Shown: positions 57,323 through 64,000 of the stretch, one piece after another
Layout: each line of letters begins with the position of its first letter
Position numbering within the stretch: the first letter of the stretch is position 1
Origin: Vandammella animalimorsus
Lineage (GTDB): Bacteria; Pseudomonadota; Gammaproteobacteria; Burkholderiales; Burkholderiaceae_C
Assembly (NCBI RefSeq): GCF_002285285.1
Contig: NZ_NSJF01000003.1
Coordinates: 186,001 to 250,000, forward strand
Reading direction: 5' to 3'
Length of the DNA: 64,000 nt
Notes under the pieces: model-generated
What the model was told of the DNA's origin: nothing
Seen by the model: only the letters and a program-made list of their open reading frames with translations
The model's database searches: none
Translations under genes and position numbers: made by a program

Positions 57323-57736
57323 TCACAGCTGGCGCGCCAGCCGGCCAATCTGCGCCGCCTGGGCCAGCACGGCCTGCCAGTTCAGCGCCACGCCATCTTG
57401 GCTGAGCAGCACCAGCACCATGTCTGCAGTACAGGGCACGATGGTCATGCGCATTTGTTGGTGCATCAGCACGCAATAGCGCAGTGGCCCGAGGGTTTCA
57501 AAAAAACTGCCGTGGCGCTGGTAGATACGCCAGTAATTGCTTGCGGCTTCAGCCAGTGCGCCATCCTCCATCAGCGCACCTGTGCTGTGCAACACCATGC
57601 CCGTGGTGACCTCCACCAGCGCACAAGCTTGCAGAGCCTCGAAAGCCTGGGGCAAATCGTCAATGGCCGCTTTGAGCGCCGCAAAGCGGGATTTCCAAAC
57701 GGGTTTGAATGGTGCAACAACTGGGGTGGAAGTCAT
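57323..57736 (-). CDS. Roadblock/LC7-like small protein 2
   Basis: 137 residues; same overall pattern as its downstream neighbour (FEALQACALVEVTTGMVLHS and MVLVLLSQDGVALNWQAVLA), so the two look like diverged paralogues. It is the first gene of the gshB unit. No signal peptide. The promoter would be in the 266-bp gap 57737-58002, shared with the rightward gene. Function unknown; a regulatory GTPase partner is not in the window. Confidence 0.6.
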   Translation of the reverse strand: MTSTPVVAPFKPVWKSRFAALKAAIDDLPQAFEALQACALVEVTTGMVLHSTGALMEDGALAEAASNYWRIYQRHGSFFETLGPLRYCVLMHQQMRMTIVPCTADMVLVLLSQDGVALNWQAVLAQAAQIGRLARQL

Positions 57737-58002
57737 CTCTGAATATCAATTCTGTTGATCATGGCGCGCCACGCTGCTGCACAAAACCACGCGGCAATGC
57801 CAGAGCCCAGCCATGGCATTCATCCTGGCGCACAATCCGTGCCAGCATGCCAGGGCCTGCCTCACGCGGGCCAAGAGGATACGCGAATTTCACAGCCCTG
57901 CCTGCCACAGCCAGGGATGAGCCATCCACTGGCCCAATGCGCACCTGCATTGACAGCCCCGCCAAGACTTTGCACCTCACACACTCACACGCCCCCATCG
58001 CC

Positions 58003-58626
58003 ATGCACACTTCCTTGCAACAGGAAATCGCCCAGGCCGCCGCCGCCCTGATCGTGGACGAAGGCCTGGAGATCGGGCCCGCCAAGCAGCGCGCGCTCAA
58101 GCAGCTGGGCCTGCGCCCCAACACCGCTCTGCCCGACAATCGCAGCGTCGAAGACGCCGTGCGCGAGCACATCGCACTGTTTCACGCCGACACCCAGCCC
58201 CAAGTGCTGCAGGCCCTGCGTGACATCGCCGCGCACTGGATGCAGCAACTGGCCGAGTTCGAGCCGCTGCTGGGCGGCGCCGTCTGGAACGGCACAGCCA
58301 CGCACTGGAGCCCGATTCACCTGCAGCTGTTCTGCGACGACAGCAAGGCCTTGCCCATCTGGCTGCTCAACCATGGGCTGGACTTCGATACCCAAGAGGC
58401 CAAAGGCCTGGGCGGCCAGCCCACAGAAGTACTGGGCGTGCACGTGACCACGCAGCATCCTGCACTGCAACCGCAGGTGCTGCTGTGCCTGTGGAACAAC
58501 CCCAGCCAGGCATTGCGCGGCGCGCTGCAGGCCGATGCCGACGGTCAAGCGCCGCGCGGCACGTTGCAGGGCTTGCAGGCCCGCATGGCCGAGACTGGCG
58601 CCATGCCACAATCGCCCAAGCCATGA
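58003..58626 (+). CDS. Conserved-looking protein of unknown function, overlapping tlpA
   Basis: 207 residues, no signal peptide. N-terminal 60 residues are helical (LQQEIAQAAAALIVDEGLEI), followed by a mixed alpha/beta domain with GGAVWNGTATHWSPIHLQLF, which has the look of a nucleotidyltransferase-like GG..W..G..SDID element. I know no named family. The stop overlaps the tlpA start (ATGA), so the two are translationally coupled. Confidence 0.65.
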   Translation: MHTSLQQEIAQAAAALIVDEGLEIGPAKQRALKQLGLRPNTALPDNRSVEDAVREHIALFHADTQPQVLQALRDIAAHWMQQLAEFEPLLGGAVWNGTATHWSPIHLQLFCDDSKALPIWLLNHGLDFDTQEAKGLGGQPTEVLGVHVTTQHPALQPQVLLCLWNNPSQALRGALQADADGQAPRGTLQGLQARMAETGAMPQSPKP

Positions 58627-59213
58627 AGACTGCTGCTCCTGCCCCAAGCCCTGTGCCCCCCCCTTTGCCCAATCATGAGGGCCATGGTGCCCACCTCAGG
58701 CCGGGGCGCCGCCAATGGCTGCTCTGGGGCGGCGGCCTGGCGCTGGCCGCCGCTGGCGCTGGCGGCTATTGGGGCTGGCTGCGGCGGCAGCACTCGGCGG
58801 CCGAGGCCGCGCTGTGGTCCATCGCCCTGCCCCGGCTCGACGGCCGCCAATTGGCGCTGCGCGATTACCAGGGCCGCCCGCTGCTGCTGAATTTCTGGGC
58901 CACCTGGTGCGCCCCCTGCATACAGGAGCTGCCGCTGCTGAACCAATTCCAGCGCCAGCGGCCTGATTGGGCCGTCGTTGGCATTGCCGTTGATACGTTG
59001 CCGAACGTGCAACGCTTCGCCCAGCGCATGGCACTGGACTTTCCCATCGCCATTGCTGGCGGCGGCCAAGGCATGGAGCTGGCCCGCGCCCTGGGGGGAA
59101 CAGGCGGCCTTCCCTTGACGGTCCTGGCCGATGCCCAGGGCCAGATCCGAGCGCGAAAGCTGGGGCAGATCGAACCGGCCGACCTGCAGCAGTGGCAGGG
59201 CCTGCTGGCATGA
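58623..59213 (+). CDS. tlpA: TlpA-family thiol-disulfide reductase, membrane-anchored
   Basis: 196 residues. A Pro-rich cytoplasmic N-terminus and one membrane helix (WLLWGGGLALAAAGAGGYWG) precede a periplasmic thioredoxin domain with the active-site pair Cys96 and Cys99 (WATWCAPCI). The usual TlpA/ResA helix insertion (RPDWAVVGIAVDTLPNVQRF) is present. It reduces periplasmic thiols, commonly for cytochrome c or cytochrome oxidase assembly. It overlaps the preceding gene by 4 bp. The gap to accB is 292 bp. Confidence 0.88.
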   Translation: MKTAAPAPSPVPPPLPNHEGHGAHLRPGRRQWLLWGGGLALAAAGAGGYWGWLRRQHSAAEAALWSIALPRLDGRQLALRDYQGRPLLLNFWATWCAPCIQELPLLNQFQRQRPDWAVVGIAVDTLPNVQRFAQRMALDFPIAIAGGGQGMELARALGGTGGLPLTVLADAQGQIRARKLGQIEPADLQQWQGLLA

Positions 59214-59505
59214 ACCGCAGGCACCAAAGCGCCCTCGGCAAGGCCCTTAGAGCAATGGCCGTAGAATGCCGGGTTTGATCGCACGCGCGATACGGACATA
59301 GCCGGCCGTGCCTGCCCCTCTCAAAAGTGAGCTCGCGCATCGCCACTCCCAGGTGCGAGGCAAACGCCAACCCAGCGCGCCAATCCCGCAATCTTTAACT
59401 CTCAAACGAAATTTGGCACGAAATAGCAATTTCGCGCCATCCGCCACGAGAAATCAACTTCAAGGTTTCCGCGGCATCGTGTTTTTTTCTGGAGCCTGAA
59501 ACTTT
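59214..59505 (+). promoter_or_regulatory. Long leader of accB
   Basis: 292 bp without a gene. TAGAAT at 59262-59267 is a possible -10, which would give an accB leader of about 230 nt. A long accBC leader is also known in E. coli. No riboswitch is recognised. Confidence 0.35.
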
Positions 59506-59970
59506 ATGGATCTGAGGAAACTGAAGACTCTGATCGACCTGGTGTCCGAGTCGAATGTGACGGAACTGGAAATCACCGAAGCCGAAGGCAAGGTGCGCAT
59601 CGTCAAGGGCGGCGCCCCGGTGTTGGTGCCTGCGCCCGTAGCGGCTGCACCGGCGCTGACCGCCATCGCCCCCGCAGCCAGCGCCCCGCAGCAAGAGGCC
59701 GCGCCCCCCGCCACCGCAGCAGCCCCAGCCGCTGCCGGAGCCAGCATCACAGCGCCGATGGTCGGTACCTTCTACCGCGCCCCCAACCCCTCGGCCGATG
59801 CCTTTGTCGAAGTCGGCACACAGGTCAAGGAAGGCCAGATCGTCTGCATCATCGAGGCGATGAAAATCCTCAACGAGATCGAGGCCGATCGCTCCGGCAC
59901 CATCAAGCAAATCCTGGTGGAGAACGGCCAGGCTGTCGAATACGGTCAACCGCTGTTCATCATCGAATAA
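59506..59970 (+). CDS. accB: Biotin carboxyl carrier protein of acetyl-CoA carboxylase
   Basis: 154 residues; N-terminal dimerisation segment ([20 protein letters not shown]), a Pro/Ala-rich swinging arm (residues 38-80) and the biotinyl domain with Lys120 in IEAMKIL. AMKI replaces the more common AMKM/AMKL, which is a known variant. It carries the carboxyl group from AccC to AccAD. accC follows after a 209-bp gap. Confidence 0.96.
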   Translation: MDLRKLKTLIDLVSESNVTELEITEAEGKVRIVKGGAPVLVPAPVAAAPALTAIAPAASAPQQEAAPPATAAAPAAAGASITAPMVGTFYRAPNPSADAFVEVGTQVKEGQIVCIIEAMKILNEIEADRSGTIKQILVENGQAVEYGQPLFIIE

Positions 59971-60103
59971 CCCGTTCACCAGAAGGCACCGCTGCACGGC
60001 GCCCACGCCCGTCGCACTGCCTTCGTTTCGGCGTGGCCATGCCGGCCACTATGGATCTGCCGATCCGCCCAAGGCTGCACCGGGGCACGCTTGAACCCAG
60101 GCC

Positions 60104-60122
60104 GCAGCCTCGTCGAGGCTGC
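60104..60122 (+). promoter_or_regulatory. Perfect hairpin between accB and accC
   Basis: GCAGCCTC / GAGGCTGC with a 3-nt loop, 58 nt before the accC ATG. It could control the accB:accC ratio or mRNA processing; there is no T-run, so it is not an intrinsic terminator. Confidence 0.45.
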
Positions 60123-60179
60123 GACAACTGACGCAGCACGGCGCAGCCAAGCCGGCCCCATGCACACGAGACTTCCCGC

Positions 60180-61535
60180 ATGTTCAAGAAAATCCTGATC
60201 GCCAACCGCGGCGAAATTGCCCTGCGCATCCAGCGCGCCTGCCGCGAGCTGGGCATCAAATCGGTCATGGTGTACTCCGAGGCCGACCGCGATGCCAAGT
60301 ACGTGCGCCTGGCCGACGAGGCCATTTGCATCGGCCCTGCACCCGCCAACCAGAGCTACCTGCAAATGCCCGCCATCATCTCGGCCGCAGAGGTCAGCGA
60401 TGCCCAGGCCATCCACCCCGGCTACGGTTTTCTGAGCGAGAACGCCGACTTTGCCGAGCGCGTGGAAAAAAGCGGCTTTGCCTTCATTGGGCCGACGGCC
60501 GAATCCATCCGCATCATGGGCGACAAGGTCTCGGCCAAGCAAGCCATGATCAAGGCCGGCGTGCCCTGCGTGCCCGGCTCCGAAGGTGAGCTGCCCAGCG
60601 ACCCGGCCGAGATCCGCGCCATCGCCCGCAAGATCGGCTATCCGGTCATCATCAAGGCCGCAGGCGGTGGCGGCGGGCGCGGCATGCGCGTGGTGCACAC
60701 CGAGGCAGCCCTGCTGGGCGCGGTGCAAATGACCAAGAGCGAGGCCCAGGCCGCCTTCGGCAACCCGGCCGTGTACATGGAGAAGTTCTTGGAGAACCCG
60801 CGCCACATCGAAATCCAGGTGCTGGCCGACACCCACAAGAACGCCGTGCACCTGGGCGAGCGCGATTGCTCCATGCAACGCCGTCACCAGAAAGTCATTG
60901 AAGAGGCCCCGGCCTTCGGCATTCCGCGCCGCCTGATCGAAAAAATCGGCGAGCGCTGCGCTGCAGCCTGCAAACGCCTGGGCTACCGGGGCGCAGGCAC
61001 CTTCGAGTTCCTGTATGAAAACGGCGAGTTCTATTTCATCGAGATGAACACGCGCGTGCAGGTCGAGCACCCGGTCACCGAGATGATCACCGGCATTGAC
61101 ATCGTCAAGACGCAAATCCTCGTGGCCGCAGGAGAGAAGCTGCCTTTCACACAAAAGGACATCCAGCTGCGCGGCCATGCCATCGAATGCCGCATCAACG
61201 CCGAGGACCCATACAAATTCACCCCCTCGCCAGGCAAGGTCAGCACCTGGCACGCCCCGGGCGGGCCAGGCGTGCGCGTGGATTCGCACATGTACTCCGG
61301 CTACACCGTGCCGGCCAACTACGACTCGATGATCGGCAAGCTCATCGTCTATGGCGACAGCCGCGACCAAGCCCTGGCGCGCATGCGCAGCGCCCTGCTG
61401 GAAACCATCGTCGAAGGCATCAAGACCAACATCCCGCTGCACCGCGAGCTGCTGCTGGACGCCAACTTCATTGCTGGCGGCACCAACATCCACTACCTGG
61501 AAAAGTGGCTTGAGCAACACGCCACACGCCCCTGA
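60180..61535 (+). CDS. accC: Biotin carboxylase of acetyl-CoA carboxylase
   Basis: 451 residues; ATP-grasp enzyme that carboxylates biotin on Acc[21 protein letters not shown] is the start. [16 protein letters not shown] binds ATP, and [20 protein letters not shown] and the catalytic region [18 protein letters not shown] are present. The length matches E. coli AccC (449). It is followed 62 bp later by prmA, the usual order accB-accC-prmA. Confidence 0.98.
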   Translation: MFKKILIANRGEIALRIQRACRELGIKSVMVYSEADRDAKYVRLADEAICIGPAPANQSYLQMPAIISAAEVSDAQAIHPGYGFLSENADFAERVEKSGFAFIGPTAESIRIMGDKVSAKQAMIKAGVPCVPGSEGELPSDPAEIRAIARKIGYPVIIKAAGGGGGRGMRVVHTEAALLGAVQMTKSEAQAAFGNPAVYMEKFLENPRHIEIQVLADTHKNAVHLGERDCSMQRRHQKVIEEAPAFGIPRRLIEKIGERCAAACKRLGYRGAGTFEFLYENGEFYFIEMNTRVQVEHPVTEMITGIDIVKTQILVAAGEKLPFTQKDIQLRGHAIECRINAEDPYKFTPSPGKVSTWHAPGGPGVRVDSHMYSGYTVPANYDSMIGKLIVYGDSRDQALARMRSALLETIVEGIKTNIPLHRELLLDANFIAGGTNIHYLEKWLEQHATRP

Positions 61536-61597
61536 ACGCCGGGCTCGGCCTTGGCCGCGCCCGTACCACACAGCCCTCCACTTGCCCGTACCTCTGT

Positions 61598-62503
61598 ATG
61601 TACGCCCTGACCCTGCTGTGCCCGCAAGAGCGGGTCGAAACCATCAGTGAAGCGCTCGACGCCCTGGGCGCACTGAGCGTCTCCGTCGAGGACGCCGACG
61701 CCCAGACCGAGGCCGAGCAAGCGCTGTTTGGCGAACCAGGCATGGAGCCCGAACGCCAGGCCTGGCTGCGCAGCACCGTCAGTGCGCTGTTCAGCCAACG
61801 GCAACAGGCCCATGAGGCGCAGCAACTGCTGGCACTGCAGGATTTCTACGCCGGCTGCCAGCTGCAAGGTCTGGAGGAAGTGCCTGACCTGGACTGGGTC
61901 AGCCTCACCCAGGCGCAATTCAGCGCCGTGGACATCACACCCGATTTCTGGATCGTACCCAGCTGGCATGAAGTGCCCAGCCAGGCGCGCACCAGCATCG
62001 CGCTCGATCCGGGCATGGCCTTTGGCACCGGCACACACCCCACTACCCGCATGTGCCTGCGCTGGCTGGCCGCCCAGCACGAAGCCGGCCAGGCCCTGGC
62101 CCAGCGCAGCGTGCTGGATTACGGCTGCGGCTCAGGCATCCTGGCCATTGCCGCAGCCAAGTTCGGCGCCACCCCGGTGGACGCCGTGGACATCGACGAG
62201 GCCGCCATCGCCGCCACCGCCAGCAATGCCGAAAAAAACCAGGTTGCACTGCGCTGTGGCCTGCCCGACATCATCAGCGACCAGCGCTACCACGTCGTGC
62301 TCGCCAACATCCTGGCCAACCCGCTGCAGGTACTGGCGCCATTGCTGTGCAGCCACGTCGCCCCCGGCGGGCACTTGGTGCTGGCCGGTATCCTCGAGCG
62401 CCAGGCCGAGCTGCTGCAACAGGCCTACGCCCCCTGGCTGGCGCTGCAAGTGGCCGACACGCAGGACGGCTGGATTCTGATGACCGCACAGCGGCCTGCC
62501 TGA
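61598..62503 (+). CDS. prmA: Ribosomal protein L11 methyltransferase
   Basis: 301 residues; SAM-dependent trimethylation of L11. N-terminal recognition domain, then DPGMAFGTGTHPTT and SVLDYGCGSGILAIAA (SAM binding) and VLANILANPLQVLAP. The TGA stop lies in CCTGAGAGCC, the repeat end motif. Downstream of accC, upstream of the zinc-ribbon gene. Confidence 0.95.
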   Translation: MYALTLLCPQERVETISEALDALGALSVSVEDADAQTEAEQALFGEPGMEPERQAWLRSTVSALFSQRQQAHEAQQLLALQDFYAGCQLQGLEEVPDLDWVSLTQAQFSAVDITPDFWIVPSWHEVPSQARTSIALDPGMAFGTGTHPTTRMCLRWLAAQHEAGQALAQRSVLDYGCGSGILAIAAAKFGATPVDAVDIDEAAIAATASNAEKNQVALRCGLPDIISDQRYHVVLANILANPLQVLAPLLCSHVAPGGHLVLAGILERQAELLQQAYAPWLALQVADTQDGWILMTAQRPA

Positions 62504-62629
62504 GAGCCCGTATCTGCGCGAGCGCTGACCGTCTGCTGCGCCCGCCCTGCCCTGGTGCGCGGCGGCGCCAGCCCTTTGCACGCGCCACTCTCGGGCACAA
62601 TACGGGCCTTTGCCATCCCCACCGCCCGC

Positions 62630-64000
62630 ATGCCATCCGTCACCCGCTGCCCAAGCTGCGAGACCCGCTTCAAGGTCTCTGCAGACCAGTTGCACGCCTC
62701 GCAAGGCTGGGTACGCTGCGGGCGCTGCCACCACATCTTCGATGCCACCCAGCACCTTGTGGCAGAACAAGATGGCGCTCAAGCCTCGCCAGGCCCGTCA
62801 GACCTGACACCCACCAGCCAATCCCAGCAGCCTCAAGGCTCATCCCAATTGCTGCTTGGCAGCGAGAGCGAGCTTGCCGGCCCCGCAGCAAATCAGGCCA
62901 ACGCCACGCTGCCAGCCGCTACAGCAGCACAAGCGCCTGCTACGGCGCCAGACAAGCAGCATGACGAAGCCAAGGCGAGCTTCTCCAATCCGCCTGCAGA
63001 CGACCTGGCCTCCCCAGCCCTGACGGACAAGGCCCCGCTGGCTGAATCCGGCCATTTCACCGCGCACTCCACCGAGCGCCCCATTGAGGAGCGTCCCACC
63101 GAGCGCTGGCTCAAGGAGTTGTCGGAAACCTTCTCCCCCTCCAGCCCGGTCGACACGCTGCCCGCTGCCGATGTGGGGGCCGGTGCGGATGCCGAAAAGC
63201 CCGCGCCCCAGGCGCCGGCCAGCGAAGCGGCCACGCCCTCCGCCTTGGCCGAACCGCTTGCCGAGGCCCCCGCCGAACAGCCCTTTGCCGAGCAGCAACT
63301 GGACGCCGCCGATGTCGAGCTGATCGAAGCCGTTGCCCTGGCCGATCTGCCGGACGCCGCATTCGACAACAGCCCACTGTCTGCAGAACAACCGGCTCCG
63401 CAGAACGCCAACGCGCCTGCGCCTGCGCCTGCTGCCGCCGACGATGACAACAGCCACATCGACGCCTTCCAGAAAGAGCTGGAGCGTTGGCAGGCCATGC
63501 AGGCCGCAGCCCAGTCCCAGGATGCCCCAGGCAGCCCAGCCACGCCCGAGCCAGCCGACGATGCGCCCAGTGCTGCTGCGGCCAATGATGTGCCCGCTGA
63601 CGCCATCGTGCTGGCCCCGGCCGTGCTGGTGGACAAAACGCCCGAGCCCGAGCCCGCAGCATCGCCAAGCGCAGCAGCAGGCGCCCGCGGCTCCCGGCCG
63701 CCGGCCACGACCGGTAAAAGCGCATCGCGCAAGCAGCCGGGCAAGACCAAGGCCGTCAGCCCGCCGCCTGCCACTTTGCGCAAGAAAAGCCAGGAGCCTG
63801 CCGACAGCGCTGCCGCCCCCGCCAGCCAGCCAGCCTCTGGCCAGCCCAGCAGCCTGCCAGGCAGCACAGACCCTGCCCCAAAGAAAGGCTCTGCCCGACG
63901 GGAAAAACGCCTCACCGACCTGGACGATGCGCTGCGCGCAGACGCCGATGAATCGTTGCGCGAGGTCTACCGCACCGCCTTCAGCGAAACCCAGGAGCTG
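62630..64000 (+). CDS. Zinc-ribbon (MJ0042/DUF3426-type) protein, 3' end beyond window
   Basis: The first 457 codons are open to the window edge. The N-terminal MJ0042-type zinc ribbon has CPSCETRFKVSADQL and RCGRCHHIF (two CxxC pairs). A very long Ala/Pro/Glu/Asp-rich low-complexity region (residues 45-430) then leads to a basic segment and EVYRTAFSE. Family members have a membrane helix and a DUF3426 domain at the C-terminus, which would lie outside. It follows prmA, as in many betaproteobacteria. Role unknown; probably envelope-associated. Confidence 0.8.
   Translation, partial: MPSVTRCPSCETRFKVSADQLHASQGWVRCGRCHHIFDATQHLVAEQDGAQASPGPSDLTPTSQSQQPQGSSQLLLGSESELAGPAANQANATLPAATAAQAPATAPDKQHDEAKASFSNPPADDLASPALTDKAPLAESGHFTAHSTERPIEERPTERWLKELSETFSPSSPVDTLPAADVGAGADAEKPAPQAPASEAATPSALAEPLAEAPAEQPFAEQQLDAADVELIEAVALADLPDAAFDNSPLSAEQPAPQNANAPAPAPAAADDDNSHIDAFQKELERWQAMQAAAQSQDAPGSPATPEPADDAPSAAAANDVPADAIVLAPAVLVDKTPEPEPAASPSAAAGARGSRPPATTGKSASRKQPGKTKAVSPPPATLRKKSQEPADSAAAPASQPASGQPSSLPGSTDPAPKKGSARREKRLTDLDDALRADADESLREVYRTAFSETQEL

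Noticed and set aside
59214-59505. Possible riboswitch in the long accB leader
   Set aside because: No known aptamer consensus could be recognised; only length argues for regulation.
1-64000. CRISPR arrays or intact insertion sequences
   Set aside because: No regularly spaced direct repeats and no complete transposase gene were seen; the only transposase trace is the decayed IS30.

Overview
The window is a high-GC chromosomal stretch from a betaproteobacterium, most likely a member of the Comamonadaceae (Comamonas/Acidovorax group). The evidence is a gyrA-serC-pheA-tyrA-aroA/cmk-rpsA-ihfB-lapAB gene string with aroA and cmk fused, a tmRNA tag ending in RFALAA, a cell-surface protein with an IPTL-CTERM-like tail, and an ompA-ubiG-gph-ssrA neighbourhood. 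It is almost entirely housekeeping sequence, with no intact transposon, prophage or CRISPR array.

Layout. 1-5.3 kb: the 3' part of a bacterial alpha-2-macroglobulin gene overlaps pbpC, a periplasmic defence and cell-wall pair. 5.4-11.3 kb: a broken parE-like toxin remnant, alr, a secreted repeat protein wedged between alr and lplT, then lplT and a murU-like nucleotidyltransferase. 11.5-14.7 kb: a TPR protein, an unrecognised polytopic membrane protein and a small secreted protein. 14.8-28.5 kb (minus strand): lapB, lapA, ihfB, rpsA, aroA-cmk, tyrA, pheA, serC, a hydrolase, a PaiB-like protein and gyrA. 28.7-31.5 kb (plus): ompA, ubiG, gph and ssrA, each block bounded by clear terminators. 31.5-33.4 kb is the only accessory-looking segment: a decayed IS30-family transposase, one unrecognised gene and about 430 bp without a recognisable gene, lying between ssrA and tRNA-Ser(GCU). 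33.4-38.6 kb (minus): cysS, accA, tilS, lysC, tRNA-Ser. 38.7-47.8 kb (plus): TPR protein, ppiA, ppiB, lpxH, a hydrolase, an RNase II-like nuclease, tonB, aroE, mtgA, ruvC. 47.9-64 kb: a 57-residue basic protein, proC, rfbA-rfbC, tktA, a class V aminotransferase, fpr, gshB with two small roadblock-like proteins, an unknown gene overlapping tlpA, accB-accC, prmA, and the start of a zinc-ribbon protein cut by the window edge.

The functions cluster in aromatic amino acid synthesis (aroE, aroA, pheA, tyrA, tktA), peptidoglycan and envelope (pbpC, alr, murU, mtgA, lpxH, lapAB, rfbAC, lplT), malonyl-CoA synthesis (accA, accBC) and translation or RNA (rpsA, ssrA, tilS, cysS, prmA, RNase).

The most interesting non-gene signal is a family of about 140-169 bp imperfect palindromes with shared ends (three clear copies, both orientations). 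Their terminal sequence TGAGAGCC also occurs fused to the stop codons of several genes. A second recurrent feature is a set of genes whose best -10 hexamer lies only 6-8 nt before the start codon with no Shine-Dalgarno sequence, suggesting leaderless messages.
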